DNA from: Firmicutes bacterium UBA5286 | GTDB taxonomy: Bacteria > Bacillota > Proteinivoracia > UBA4975 | NCBI GenBank assembly: GCA_002408465.1 | Contig: DHSM01000001.1 | Location: 1 to 64,000, forward strand | Direction: 5' to 3' | Length of the DNA: 64,000 nt | Position numbers and translations under genes: made by a program | Notes under the pieces: generated by a model | Told to the model about the DNA's origin: nothing | Databases searched by the model: none | Seen by the model: the letters and a program-made list of their open reading frames with translations, nothing else | Shown here: one piece after another, positions 24,607-33,427 of the stretch | How the letters are laid out: every line of letters starts with the position of its first letter | How positions within the stretch are numbered: the first letter of the stretch is position 1

Positions 24607-25671
24607 TTATTCTTTGTCAGAATGAAAGGAGTCGGCATACACCCGCCGGGAAGGCAGAGCTAAAGTGACTCCATGCTCCTCCAGTATCCCCATGATCTTA
24701 AAGAGAATGTCCTCCCGAACTTCAAGCCACTGGTCCAGGGCGGTAGACTTGGTAAAGCAGTTTATGTAGATATCCAAACTGTTTTCACCGATTTTTTCAA
24801 AGTTGGCAAGGATGACTGCCGGATGCAGATGGGGATGAGAGCGCAGCATCTGCCGGATTGCCTCGACGCAGCCTTCGAATTTTTCCCGGGGGGTGTCCCA
24901 GGCAATTCCCAGACTAAAGTTTATCCGCCTGCGTCCCATGCGGGTCCAGTTGGTTATGGGTTCCTTGGCCAGGGAGGAATTGGGCACAGTCACCACTGCC
25001 TGGGCAAAGGTCCTGACCTTGGTACTGCGAAAAGTGATATCTTCCACGGTTCCCTCAACTTCGCCGGCAACGATCCAATCGCCAATGGTGAAGGGCTTCT
25101 CGGTGAGGATGACGACGCCGCCGATAAGGTTGGCGGCGGTATCCTGGGCTGCCAGGGCAAAAGCCAGCCCGCCCAGGCCGAGACCGGCAATGAAGCCAGT
25201 AATGTCATAGCCCCATTCCTGAACCAGGATGACCAGGCTGATGGCGACAATAACTGCCCGCAGGGCTTTGGAGAGCAGGGACAAAAAGAGCTTATCCAGG
25301 TCATAGTTGCTGCCAAGTTCCATCAGCAGCCCGGAAGTGCTGCCTACTAAGTTGTACAACCCCTGAGCAATGAAGACAATGACCAGGCTTCGGAAAACTT
25401 TCGTAAAGAACAGCCCCCAGACGGTATCCCCCAACAGGAAGATTGCCGCCAGGTAGAGACCGGAAAACAGCAGCAAAAGGGTGAGGGGTTTCGCAAAAGC
25501 CTGCGCCAGCTTGGCATAATCCAGCTTGGATTTCTTGCTCAGGCGCATAAACAGCCTCGTCAGAAGCAGCGGCACAAGGCGGCTGAGCACAAAGAAACCC
25601 AGAACTATTGCCAAGGCGTAGGTATAGTCGATTAGATGCTCCCGCCAAAAGCTAACAACTTCCTTCAGCAT
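24607..25671 (-). CDS. Small-conductance mechanosensitive channel (MscS family)
   Basis: About 354 residues. Four or five N-terminal helices are followed by the pore helix GLGLGGLAFALAAQDTAANL, then the beta domain (GDWIVAGEVEGTVEDITFRS) and the cytoplasmic cage domain. Such channels open on hypo-osmotic shock. The ATG at 25671 has AGGGAGGG upstream and sits downstream of a good promoter. The longer frame to 25737 would run across that promoter, so it is rejected. The ABC-F gene follows by 17 bp and probably shares the transcript. Confidence 0.94.
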   Translation of the reverse strand: MLKEVVSFWREHLIDYTYALAIVLGFFVLSRLVPLLLTRLFMRLSKKSKLDYAKLAQAFAKPLTLLLLFSGLYLAAIFLLGDTVWGLFFTKVFRSLVIVFIAQGLYNLVGSTSGLLMELGSNYDLDKLFLSLLSKALRAVIVAISLVILVQEWGYDITGFIAGLGLGGLAFALAAQDTAANLIGGVVILTEKPFTIGDWIVAGEVEGTVEDITFRSTKVRTFAQAVVTVPNSSLAKEPITNWTRMGRRRINFSLGIAWDTPREKFEGCVEAIRQMLRSHPHLHPAVILANFEKIGENSLDIYINCFTKSTALDQWLEVREDILFKIMGILEEHGVTLALPSRRVYADSFHSDKE

Positions 25672-25695
25672 AGGATCCCTCCCTTTCTCCCCTTT

Positions 25696-25725
25696 ACTAT
25701 ACAGGTTAATCCCCGGCCCTGACAA
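25696..25725 (-). promoter_or_regulatory. Sigma-A promoter of the mscS/ABC-F unit
   Basis: TTGTCA (25720-25725) and TATAGT (25696-25701) on the minus strand are 18 bp apart, between the HPr terminator and the channel gene. Confidence 0.65.
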
Positions 25726-25739
25726 GTAAGCCAGCAAAA

Positions 25740-25759
25740 AACCGGCTTCCAGGCCGGTT
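25740..25759 (-). terminator. Terminator of the rapZ-yvcK-whiA-HPr operon
   Basis: AACCGGC / GCCGGTT with a 6-nt loop, followed on the minus strand by TTTTG. It touches the stop codon of the HPr gene. Confidence 0.75.
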
Positions 25760-26022
25760 CACATATCAGCAAAAGCTTGCACCAGTTGGGCCAAGGCCGC
25801 CACTGCCTGGGAGGCATCTTTACCTTCTGCCTTAATGGTAATCACTGTGCCCTGGCTGATGCCCAGAGTCATTATTCCCATAATGCTCTTGGCGCTGACC
25901 TCTTTGGCATCCCGGATGATGGAGATGTCACTGGTAAATTCCTGGGCCTTTTGCACAATCACCGCGGCAGTGCGGGCGTGGAGCCCGGCCTTGTTTGTCA
26001 CTGTCACTGTCTTTTCAGCCAT
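25759..26022 (-). CDS. HPr-family phosphocarrier with both His15 and Ser46
   Basis: 87 residues, standard length. Counting from Met1, His15 lies in KAGLHARTAA and Ser46 in SAKSIMGIM, so both the PTS phosphorylation site and the HPr-kinase regulatory site are present. Position after whiA is that of Bacillus Crh, which has Gln at 15 and cannot act in the PTS. Here the His suggests a true HPr, or an ancestral dual protein. No PTS enzyme genes were seen in the window. It is the last gene of its operon. Confidence 0.93.
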   Translation of the reverse strand: MAEKTVTVTNKAGLHARTAAVIVQKAQEFTSDISIIRDAKEVSAKSIMGIMTLGISQGTVITIKAEGKDASQAVAALAQLVQAFADM

Positions 26023-26045
26023 AAATCCCCTCTCCTCATGGTTTG

Positions 26046-26999
26046 CTATTCTTCCCTTTCCCGGGGCCGGCCCTGGTCAGCCAGTTGCTGCAGCCTGCGC
26101 AGCCGGTAGTTGACTGCTGACTTGGACAAAGGCGGATTTGCCAATTGGCCCAATTCGTCCAGGGTCGCAGCCTGGTGTTCCAGGCGCAGGCGGGCTATCT
26201 CCCTGAGGCCGGGGTTTAGGGATTCCAGCCCCCGGACAGCAGCCAGCCGGCGAATTGCCGCCACTTGGCGCTGGGCTGCGTTCACTGTCTTGGTGACATT
26301 GGCGGTCTCACAGTTGACAAGGCGGTTGACCTGATTGCGCAAATCCTTTAAGATTCGTGAATTTTCAAATCGCAGGCGCCCCTGGTTGCTCCCGATTGTG
26401 CTCAGCAGCAGGGCAATTTGTTCGGAATCTTTGACATAGACCACATGCTGACGTTTGCGGGAGACAATGCCTCCCTTGATGTTTTGCCTTGCCAGAAGCT
26501 TACGGATATTTTCGGCATGAAAGGGCAGTTCGGTAGCAATCTCCAGATGATAGCCGTTGGTCTCAGGATTGCTCACTGAGCCGCCGGCCAAAAAGCAGCC
26601 ACGCAAATAAGCACGCCGGCAGCATTGATTGCCTGTGTATTCGCTGATATCTCCTGAGCGAATACCTTTTGTCGGGTCGATTATGCCCAGCTGGCCCACC
26701 ACCCTTTTGGCCTGCCTAGGGTCAGTGATCTTGACCAGGTAGCAGATATTCTTGCGCAGGCGGGTCTTTTTCCGGGCCAGTATGGCTGGCGCTAGGCCAA
26801 ACTCCTGTTTGAGCAGTTTGTACAGACGCCGGGCGATATAGGCGTGGTCGGTGACGATGTTGAGGGAAACACCCCCCCGCCCTAACAGAGACAGGTTGCC
26901 GTTGGTGACAATAAGGGCCGCCAGTTCCGCCCTGGAGCAACAGCCTCTGCTCAGTTCCAAACGGCAGAGCTCAGACTTGATGGTCGAGGTAAAGGACAT
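26046..26999 (-). CDS. whiA: DNA-binding protein WhiA
   Basis: 317 residues, full length. The N-terminal half is the degenerate LAGLIDADG homing-endonuclease-like domain (with CCRRAYLRGCFLAGGSVSNP), and the C-terminal half is the HTH (GLREIARLRLEHQAATLDEL then SKSAVNYRLRRLQQLA). WhiA controls sporulation genes in Streptomyces and affects division and chromosome segregation in Bacillus. It follows yvcK with a short gap, the conserved Bacillota order. Confidence 0.96.
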   Translation of the reverse strand: MSFTSTIKSELCRLELSRGCCSRAELAALIVTNGNLSLLGRGGVSLNIVTDHAYIARRLYKLLKQEFGLAPAILARKKTRLRKNICYLVKITDPRQAKRVVGQLGIIDPTKGIRSGDISEYTGNQCCRRAYLRGCFLAGGSVSNPETNGYHLEIATELPFHAENIRKLLARQNIKGGIVSRKRQHVVYVKDSEQIALLLSTIGSNQGRLRFENSRILKDLRNQVNRLVNCETANVTKTVNAAQRQVAAIRRLAAVRGLESLNPGLREIARLRLEHQAATLDELGQLANPPLSKSAVNYRLRRLQQLADQGRPREREE

Positions 27000-27029
27000 G
27001 GTTGCCAGCCTCCTCTGGGGTATTACCCT

Positions 27030-28364
27030 CTACTCACGTGAGATTTTTCCCAGCTGGGCTTCCAGGAGAAGGTTATCCAGAAAGCGGGAAGTTCGGTGGG
27101 ATTGAGAAGCAATCTTGGTCAGCACAATCTTAGCCAAGGCCCGGGGATTATGCCAGGCCACTTGACCCGGTTGCAGCAGGTCGGCGGCCAGCACCCTGAC
27201 CTGAAGCCTGCGCAGCTGGTCCCAGTCAATCTTTACCGGCTCCGCCCCCTCCTCTGCATACCTCTGGAGCAGTTCAGCCCCGATGGGCTGGTTGTTGACG
27301 ATGATGTAGTCAAAGAGATTTGGCCCCACATGCTCGTCGATGACCTTAAGATGATCTGCTGCAGAAAATGAGCGAGTTTCCTGGATCTGGGTCATTATAT
27401 TGCAGACATACATTTTCACAGCCTTGCTGGCAGCAATTGCTTCAGCTACCCCCCCCACAAGCAAGTTGGGGAGCAGACTGGTGTAGAGGCTGCCGGGACC
27501 GACAACTATTGCCTCGGCTGAAGCAATGGCTGCCAAGACCTCCGGCAAAGCCTTGCAGTCTCCAGGGACCAGTTCCAGGCGGCGGATGGCGCCAAGGGTC
27601 CCGCCTATATTGCTTTCTCCCAAGATTTCCCGGCCATCTTCACAGATGGCCTTTAGTTTTATATTTTCCTCGGTGACCGGCAGCACTTTGCCCCGGATGG
27701 CCAGCACCTTGCCTGAGGCCTTGATTGCATCCTTAAACCCCAGAATCTGGGACATGGCCGCCAAAAACAAATTGCCGAAACTGTGGCCGCTAAGGCTGTC
27801 TCCGCTTTTAAACCGGTATTGAAAAAGGGTTTCCAGCAGAGGTTCGGTATCTGCCAAGGCGACCAGGCAGTTGCGAATGTCCCCTGGCGGGGGCATCCCC
27901 AGTTCTCCCCGCAGCTTCCCGGAGCTGCCGCCATCATCGGCAACCGTCACCACGGCGGTAATATTGCTGGTGTACTCTTTTAGTCCCCTGAGCAAAGTGG
28001 AAAGGCCTGTCCCGCCGCCAATGACTACCACCTTGGGCCCCCGTTTCAAATAGCGGGACTGGTAGAGGGCATCCACAGCTTTCTCCCCGGGAGCAAAATC
28101 CCGAAGCAATGAGTGCAGAAATCTGTAGCCGGAATATAAGATAATCGCCAGTCCTGCCGCCAAAAGCAGCAACAGACCCCAGGGCCCAGCGCCGAAAATC
28201 GACACTGTCTTTTGATAAATTGCCTCTTCCAGCTCTTTAAGGCCAGGCAGACCAAGGATGAGAGCCAGGACTGAGGCTATTACCGCGAACAATCCTATAC
28301 CCATCAGCAAAAGCCAACGCTTTACACCCAGGCCGGGGTAGAGCAATTTCAACAGCCAACGCAT
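27030..28364 (-). CDS. yvcK: YvcK/GlmR-family gluconeogenesis and cell-wall factor with N-terminal membrane part
   Basis: 444 residues, longer than the about 320 of Bacillus YvcK. An added N-terminal part has two strong hydrophobic segments (WLLLMGIGLFAVIASVLALI and GLLLLLAAGLAIILY). The core begins with the nucleotide-binding loop VVVIGGGTGLSTLLRGLK and DDGGSSGKLRGELG. The protein binds UDP-GlcNAc in Bacillus and stimulates GlmS. The membrane-anchored form is known in other Clostridia. It starts 12 bp after rapZ. Confidence 0.94.
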   Translation of the reverse strand: MRWLLKLLYPGLGVKRWLLLMGIGLFAVIASVLALILGLPGLKELEEAIYQKTVSIFGAGPWGLLLLLAAGLAIILYSGYRFLHSLLRDFAPGEKAVDALYQSRYLKRGPKVVVIGGGTGLSTLLRGLKEYTSNITAVVTVADDGGSSGKLRGELGMPPPGDIRNCLVALADTEPLLETLFQYRFKSGDSLSGHSFGNLFLAAMSQILGFKDAIKASGKVLAIRGKVLPVTEENIKLKAICEDGREILGESNIGGTLGAIRRLELVPGDCKALPEVLAAIASAEAIVVGPGSLYTSLLPNLLVGGVAEAIAASKAVKMYVCNIMTQIQETRSFSAADHLKVIDEHVGPNLFDYIIVNNQPIGAELLQRYAEEGAEPVKIDWDQLRRLQVRVLAADLLQPGQVAWHNPRALAKIVLTKIASQSHRTSRFLDNLLLEAQLGKISRE

Positions 28365-28376
28365 ATGCTCAGCCTC

Positions 28377-29222
28377 CTAGGACTTATCCATATCCCGATG
28401 CAGGGTGGAAACATTCTGGCCCAAATCGGTAAAAAAAGTGGCCAAAATATTGGCAATGGTCACAGAGCGATGCTTGCCCCCGGTGCAGCCTACGGCGATG
28501 ATCAGCTGGGTTTTCCCTTCCGCTATATAACAGGGAACGAGAAATGCAAGGAGATCCTTAACCTTCTTTAAAAATTGATGGGTAAGAGTCCAGCCCATTA
28601 CATAATCCTTTACAGCAGGCTCTAGGCCGGTAAGATCCCGCAGGGCCTCCTGGTAATAGGGGTTGGGAAGAAAGCGGATGTCAAAGACCAGGTCTGCATC
28701 CATGGGCAGGCCATATTTGAAACCAAAGGAAATTAGGCTGATGTTCAGAAGCTTGCCCTGGGTTCCATCCAGAGCAAAGAGGGCAAACAGCTTTTGCCGC
28801 AACTGGGCAGCGGTGATGGCAGTTGTGTCCAGGATTACATCGGAGCGGGCCCGCATGGGGCTCATCCGTTCCCGTTCTAAATCTATTCCCGTTTCCACGC
28901 TGCCGTCGGGAGTGAGGGGATGGTTGCGCCGGCTTTCCTTAAAACGGGCGACAAGGGTCCGGTCGTCTGCCTCGAGAAAGAGAATCTGAACAGGATGAGA
29001 AAGGGCCGTCAAAAACTCCAGTTGGTCGAAAAACTGCCCACCCCGGATGTCCATGACAGTAGCTACTTTATCTACATTGACGGATTGCTCGCAGAGCTCG
29101 ATAAATTTGGGCAGCAGCTGGGGAGGGAGGTTGTCCACGCAATAGTACCCCATATCTTCAAAGGCATGCATGGCAATAGTCTTCCCCGCACCTGAAAGGC
29201 CTGTAATGATTACAATATTCAT
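28377..29222 (-). CDS. rapZ: RNase adapter / nucleotide-binding protein RapZ (YvcJ)
   Basis: About 281 residues. Walker A is GLSGAGKT at residue 8, the central part has FLEADDRTLVARFKESRR, and the C-terminal domain has GCTGGKHRSV, typical of the family. In E. coli RapZ binds GlcN6P and guides RNase E to GlmZ; in Bacillus YvcJ is a GTPase/ATPase. The ATG at 29222 follows GAGAGGGGGG. The frame extends far upstream without a start site, so the longer version was rejected. Confidence 0.95.
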   Translation of the reverse strand: MNIVIITGLSGAGKTIAMHAFEDMGYYCVDNLPPQLLPKFIELCEQSVNVDKVATVMDIRGGQFFDQLEFLTALSHPVQILFLEADDRTLVARFKESRRNHPLTPDGSVETGIDLERERMSPMRARSDVILDTTAITAAQLRQKLFALFALDGTQGKLLNISLISFGFKYGLPMDADLVFDIRFLPNPYYQEALRDLTGLEPAVKDYVMGWTLTHQFLKKVKDLLAFLVPCYIAEGKTQLIIAVGCTGGKHRSVTIANILATFFTDLGQNVSTLHRDMDKS

Positions 29223-29259
29223 ATTTGCCCCCCTCTCATATACTGGTAATGTTCTTGTT

Positions 29260-30003
29260 TCATCTGGCTTTTTCCTGCCAGGCCACATTGATAATTCTTT
29301 CCCGGTCAATCCCCAGACTGTCGACAAATCTGCAGCCGGCCTCAAAGCCCCCGATCTCCCGGGGGTGGTGAGCATCGCTGCTGATGACAAATTCCACATC
29401 GCTGGCCTTCGCCGCTCGGGAAATATCCCTTGCGATTGCCTCCAGGTGCCGGCAATTGATTTCCAGGCGGGTGCCCCGCTTTGCACAAACCCCAGCCAGT
29501 TCGCCGCTATCGATGGGCAAGCCGTAACCCGGATGGACAACTATATCTACCCGGTGTTTTTGCACGCAGCTGACCAGGGCCTGGGTAAAGGCATCATAAA
29601 GCCGGTGGCGGCACGGCCTGCTGAGAAGGCCCAGCCAGCGCAGGCCATAATAGGTCCACCAGCCCTCCAGCCCCACAGGGACCACCCGGGGATGAAGCCC
29701 AACCAACAACATATCCAAATCCTCTTTCACCGCCGGCGGCAAATCGATGTCCCCGGCAATGGAGATTACATTGGCCTCCATATTAAAGAGCAGCCGGGTT
29801 GAGCTGCTTCTGGTTCCGGCCACCGTCTGCCGCAAGGCCGGCCAGCGCCGCCGGGGAACCCCGACAAAAAGCAAATTGGGGCCGTGTTCGGCAATCCCCA
29901 CCGCTTGCAGCCCCATTTGCTCAGCTGCCCGCAGATTGTCGGAAATAGAACCGCTGGCATGGCTCCAGCGGGTATGGGTATGGTAGTCGGCCAGGGGGCG
30001 CAT
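29260..30003 (-). CDS. PHP-domain metal-dependent hydrolase
   Basis: About 247 residues. The N-terminal DYHTHTRWSHAS gives the HxH motif, and GIAEHGPN, VVHPGYGLPI, LEINCRH and VISSDAHHP supply the other metal ligands. This is the YcdX/polymerase-and-histidinol-phosphatase (PHP) fold. It probably acts on a phosphate ester, exact substrate unknown. The ATG at 30003 has AAGGAAGG. It directly follows a second PHP gene, and rapZ comes 37 bp later. Confidence 0.9.
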   Translation of the reverse strand: MRPLADYHTHTRWSHASGSISDNLRAAEQMGLQAVGIAEHGPNLLFVGVPRRRWPALRQTVAGTRSSSTRLLFNMEANVISIAGDIDLPPAVKEDLDMLLVGLHPRVVPVGLEGWWTYYGLRWLGLLSRPCRHRLYDAFTQALVSCVQKHRVDIVVHPGYGLPIDSGELAGVCAKRGTRLEINCRHLEAIARDISRAAKASDVEFVISSDAHHPREIGGFEAGCRFVDSLGIDRERIINVAWQEKAR

Positions 30004-30024
30004 GGCCACCTTCCTTTCCTTATT

Positions 30025-30768
30025 TTATTCCTGGGCAGAAGGGGGCAAACCCCGCCGCCCCCGGGAAATGAGAAATCTGTCAATTGCCTCCAGAGATGTG
30101 TTGACAACCTGGTCGGGCCTCAAACCTGCCTGTGCCGCCAGGCGAGCAGCACCCGTCAGTTCGCCTACCGAGTTGCAGAAATGCGAGTCGCTGCCAAAGC
30201 AGACCTTGCCCCCCAGCAGCGCAATGTTACTGGCCAGGGCCAGGCAATTGTCCTTGCTGCCCCGGCGGATAACCCCGCCCAGGGAAACATTGTTGATTTC
30301 CAAGAGCACATTGTGCTCAAAAGCAGCTTTGGCCACCTGACGCGGATCTATAGGAAAAACCGGGTTGCCGGGATGGACGATAATATCTACTAGCCCGCTG
30401 GCCATGGTCCTGATCATAACCCCAGTGTTTTCCTCTACGCTGCCGGGCTGGATGCAATCCCTGTGGAACCCGGCCAGAACAATGTCCAGATGTTTGAGAT
30501 AGCGGTCCCTGAGGTCGATATTGCCATCAGCATCGATGATGTTGACCTCAGCCCCTCTGAGAACCCTGACCCCAAATATTGTTTCGGGCAGGGACCTCAA
30601 GTTGGAAAAATGAAAGGGATGAGGGCCACCCGGCATGGCGGGACCATGATCAGTGATTGCTATCAGTTGGAGACCCCGTTGACTAGCCGCCCTGGCGTTT
30701 TCTAGTACTGTACTGTAGGCATGGCCGCTGGCAATAGTGTGCACATGAAAATCCGCCACAAGTTTCAT
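30025..30768 (-). CDS. PHP-domain metal-dependent hydrolase (YcdX type)
   Basis: About 247 residues. DFHVHTIASGHAYSTV, AITDHGPAMPG, HPGNPVFPID, LLEINNVS and CFGSDSHFC are the metal-site motifs, closer to E. coli YcdX than the next gene is. The GTG at 30783 lies too near GTGAGG, so the ATG at 30768 was chosen. The two PHP genes share the fold but are not close duplicates. Confidence 0.9.
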   Translation of the reverse strand: MKLVADFHVHTIASGHAYSTVLENARAASQRGLQLIAITDHGPAMPGGPHPFHFSNLRSLPETIFGVRVLRGAEVNIIDADGNIDLRDRYLKHLDIVLAGFHRDCIQPGSVEENTGVMIRTMASGLVDIIVHPGNPVFPIDPRQVAKAAFEHNVLLEINNVSLGGVIRRGSKDNCLALASNIALLGGKVCFGSDSHFCNSVGELTGAARLAAQAGLRPDQVVNTSLEAIDRFLISRGRRGLPPSAQE

Positions 30769-30833
30769 TTTTGGTTGCCTCACTTTAGCATTTTATACTA
30801 ATATGCTATCTGTCATTCCCCCTACCGTCAAGG

Positions 30834-32072
30834 CTATAACCTGTTTTTGGGACTAAAGAGCTTATGCCACCATTCCTGCAATAGTTTCAACACGGGGGGA
30901 GCACCGGCGCCGATTTTTATCGCCCGCAGCTGGTCCAAAATATAGCGGGGATGCAGCTTGTGCCAAGGAATTGAGCTAATTACATCCCGGAATTCCACCC
31001 TAAAAAAGCGGCTGAGGGTTTCCTTGACCCCCTGCCAACTGCCTACGCTGATAAACAAGTAGAAGCCTCCCCCCAGCACCAGCATGCCCGCCAGGGTCAG
31101 CAGTCCCTTGAGGACGCCGCCCCTGCTTCCCGGAGGCGGGTCAGCAGTGGGTTGCAGCTGAGGATCATCCTTAATCTCTTTTTCGGTATCACTGTCCTCG
31201 GGCAAGGAACCATAGAGAGTGGCGTAAATTACGTCGGCAAAAGCCCGGCTGCCAATTTCCGCCTGTTGTCGGCTGTTTGTATGGGCGCCTATTTCCAGGA
31301 GCAACGCCCGGGGATGCAGGTCCTGATTGTAATCCCCCCTGGCGTAAAAGATGCCCTTGACCAGGTGGGGATACATAGAATCGGCCACTTCCTTCAGCTG
31401 CCAGGCAAATTCTTCATTGGTTTGGTAAATAGGATTCTGAGCGCCCACCACAATCATCACCTGGGTCAGCTGCATATCTTCAATTTCCTGATAATACTCC
31501 TCCTGGGGGGCAGCGTCCCGATGCAGGTCAAAGATTGCATCCAGCTCCCCGGCTCCAACCAGACTTGCGGCGGCTGTCCGGGAGCGCCGGTAGGAACCGG
31601 AGTAGGGGAAAAATGTTTCCTGGCAGTGAGTGACTTCAATTTCATCATATTTCTCAATACGCTTGCTCAGCTCAGCCCCGACCTTGTAGACACCGCCCTG
31701 GCTTTGATCTGTAGAATCCACCCCGTCGGAAGGCAGATAGGATTCACCGCTATGAGTGTGGTAGACGGCAATTTTTTTATTATCTGCCCCGGGCAGCCCC
31801 TGTGTCCCCACAGCTGCCCAGGTGCCCTCATCTTCCACCTGTCGAGCCCAGGCCTGCAAGCGCACTTCATCAATTTTATACACCTGGTAGAGGCAGTTAT
31901 CAGAATCGAGAAAGCGGTCGCCGACATGGATGCGGATCCCCGTTCGCAGCAGCACCCTGTTTTCACTGCTGTACAGTGTAAACCAGCGTCCATCCCCTAA
32001 TTCGGTATCATCTGCCAGGGCCGGCGCCGCCAGCAAAGCAAGGATGAGAACAGACAGCACAAACGTACGCAT
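30834..32072 (-). CDS. SpoIIP-like N-acetylmuramoyl-L-alanine amidase with C-terminal membrane tail
   Basis: 412 residues. A signal peptide (RTFVLSVLILALLAAPALA) leads to a SpoIIP domain with IAVYHTHSGESY, FDLHRDAAP and LLLEIGAHTNS, the metal and catalytic motifs of that amidase. SpoIIP works with SpoIID in engulfment. Unusually, after a Pro/Gly-rich linker there is a transmembrane helix (GLLTLAGMLVLGGGFYLF) and about 75 basic residues. Typical SpoIIP is anchored at the N-terminus and stops after the enzyme domain. It may be a paralogue with a different location. No SpoIID is nearby. Confidence 0.88.
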   Translation of the reverse strand: MRTFVLSVLILALLAAPALADDTELGDGRWFTLYSSENRVLLRTGIRIHVGDRFLDSDNCLYQVYKIDEVRLQAWARQVEDEGTWAAVGTQGLPGADNKKIAVYHTHSGESYLPSDGVDSTDQSQGGVYKVGAELSKRIEKYDEIEVTHCQETFFPYSGSYRRSRTAAASLVGAGELDAIFDLHRDAAPQEEYYQEIEDMQLTQVMIVVGAQNPIYQTNEEFAWQLKEVADSMYPHLVKGIFYARGDYNQDLHPRALLLEIGAHTNSRQQAEIGSRAFADVIYATLYGSLPEDSDTEKEIKDDPQLQPTADPPPGSRGGVLKGLLTLAGMLVLGGGFYLFISVGSWQGVKETLSRFFRVEFRDVISSIPWHKLHPRYILDQLRAIKIGAGAPPVLKLLQEWWHKLFSPKNRL

Positions 32073-32127
32073 TTTCCCAACTCCTTCTGGTGTTAATTTG
32101 CATCAGGAGCAAGGAAAATAAACAAAA

Positions 32128-32144
32128 AAGGCCAATCTGGCCTT
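32128..32144 (-). terminator. Terminator of degV
   Basis: AAGGCCA / TGGCCTT with a 3-nt loop, followed on the minus strand by TTTTG, 8 bp past the degV stop. Confidence 0.75.
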
Positions 32145-32151
32145 AAAATTC

Positions 32152-33000
32152 TTAGCTGTTATAATAACAGGCTCCCAGCACCCCGGGGCCCCCATGGGCG
32201 CCGATGCCCACACCTACCCGGTAGGGAATCACCAGAGTCCGGGGCAGCTTTGCCAAGAGCTGGGACATAAACTCTTTCATTTCCTCAAGGGCACAGGCAT
32301 GGCCCAAAGCGACGACAAAGCCCTTGCCATCAAAACTGGCGCAGGCATCGGTCACAGCCTTGAGCAATTGTTCCAGGGAGCGCCGGCGGCTGCGGGTCCG
32401 TCCAGCATGGCTGATCACCCCATCTTGAATAGCAAGCATGGGTTTGATACTTAACAATGCTCCCACTTTTGCTTCCAGGCGGCTGATGCGTCCGCCCCTA
32501 AGCACATAGTCCAAGGTATCTAAAACCAGGCGGATGCTGACCCGCTCCCTCACCTTGCAGGCTGCCGCCTTCGCCTCCTGGATATTGCCTCCCTTGGCCA
32601 GAATTTCGGCAGCGGCTATTGCCTGGAGGCCGCCTCCCATGCTGACCGAACGAGTATCAAACACCTGAATGTCCTTGTCCGCCATTTTGGCCCCGGCCTG
32701 GGCGGAAGCATAGGTGCCGCTTAGTGCCGAAGCTGTATGCCAGGACAGGATTGCCTCGGCTTTTTTAGCAATCTGGCGGTAGACTGCAGCAAACTCTCCC
32801 GGAGAGGGCTGGGAAGTGGTGGGGAAATCTTTGCTCTCCCTGCCCTGGGCAAACATCTCTTCTACATCTAAATCCACTTTATCTCTATACTGCCTGCCCT
32901 GCCAGTGGACGTGGACAGGAATTTCAACAATCCGGTATTGGTCAAGTAAGGCCCTGGGAATATCCAAACCGGAATCAACTGCAATTGCAATCACTTTCAT
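32152..33000 (-). CDS. DegV-family fatty-acid-binding protein
   Basis: About 282 residues. It begins MKVIAIAVDSGLDIPRALL, where DSGLD replaces the usual DSTxD. FPTTSQPSPGEFAAVY, SALSGTYASAQ and RTRSRRRSLEQLL are family motifs. DegV/FakB proteins present fatty acids to the kinase FakA. No fakA is near. The ATG at 33000 follows GGGAGG; the upstream extension covers the promoter and is rejected. Its own promoter and terminator suggest a single-gene unit. Confidence 0.93.
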   Translation of the reverse strand: MKVIAIAVDSGLDIPRALLDQYRIVEIPVHVHWQGRQYRDKVDLDVEEMFAQGRESKDFPTTSQPSPGEFAAVYRQIAKKAEAILSWHTASALSGTYASAQAGAKMADKDIQVFDTRSVSMGGGLQAIAAAEILAKGGNIQEAKAAACKVRERVSIRLVLDTLDYVLRGGRISRLEAKVGALLSIKPMLAIQDGVISHAGRTRSRRRSLEQLLKAVTDACASFDGKGFVVALGHACALEEMKEFMSQLLAKLPRTLVIPYRVGVGIGAHGGPGVLGACYYNS

Positions 33001-33046
33001 TTCATCCTCCCTGGCCGGAAACAAATGCCTTGGATAATCTGTTCCG

Positions 33047-33075
33047 ATTATAGCAGTTTGTGACCGTGAAGGCAA
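33047..33075 (-). promoter_or_regulatory. Sigma-A promoter of degV
   Basis: TTGCCT (33070-33075) and TATAAT (33047-33052) on the minus strand are 17 bp apart, with TGC before the -10 (extended form). Confidence 0.7.
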
Positions 33076-33098
33076 AAACCGGGAATGTCCCGGTTTTT
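33074..33098 (-). terminator. Terminator of trxB-trxA
   Basis: An 11-bp stem (AAAAACCGGGA / TCCCGGTTTTT) with a 3-nt loop overlaps the trxA stop and ends in T residues on the minus strand. Its distal part touches the degV -35 box. Confidence 0.85.
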
Positions 33099-33414
33099 AG
33101 AGATGTCTGTTCAGCTTGGCCAGCAAGTCCCTTTTCGGCATAAATCCCATTATAATATCCACAGCCTCACCGCCCTTGAAGACCATGAGGGTGGGAATGC
33201 TCATAATTTCGTATTTTTCGGCCAGACTTGTTTCCTCGTCGACATTAACCTTGACAACCTGCAGCTTGCCCTGGAGCTCAGCAGCTGCCTCCTCCAGCAC
33301 CGGGGCCATCATGCGGCAGGGACCGCACCAATCAGCCCAAAAATCTACCAGCACCGGCAAATCAGACTGCATCACTTCCTGCTCAAATTGTTCAGTAGTT
33401 ATTTTTTTTATCAT
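33097..33414 (-). CDS. trxA: Thioredoxin
   Basis: 105 residues, classic length. The redox motif is WADWCGPCRMMAP and the cis-Pro is in MSIPTLMVF. It reduces protein disulfides, with electrons from the reductase encoded just upstream. A longer frame to 33483 overlaps trxB. The ATG at 33414 gives the normal N-terminus and has AGAGG upstream, so it was chosen. Confidence 0.97.
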   Translation of the reverse strand: MIKKITTEQFEQEVMQSDLPVLVDFWADWCGPCRMMAPVLEEAAAELQGKLQVVKVNVDEETSLAEKYEIMSIPTLMVFKGGEAVDIIMGFMPKRDLLAKLNRHL

Positions 33415-33427
33415 TAACCTCATCCTC

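Noticed and set aside
25759..26022. Calling the HPr-like protein Crh
   Set aside because: Position 15 is His, not Gln, so the Crh name would be misleading despite the position next to whiA.
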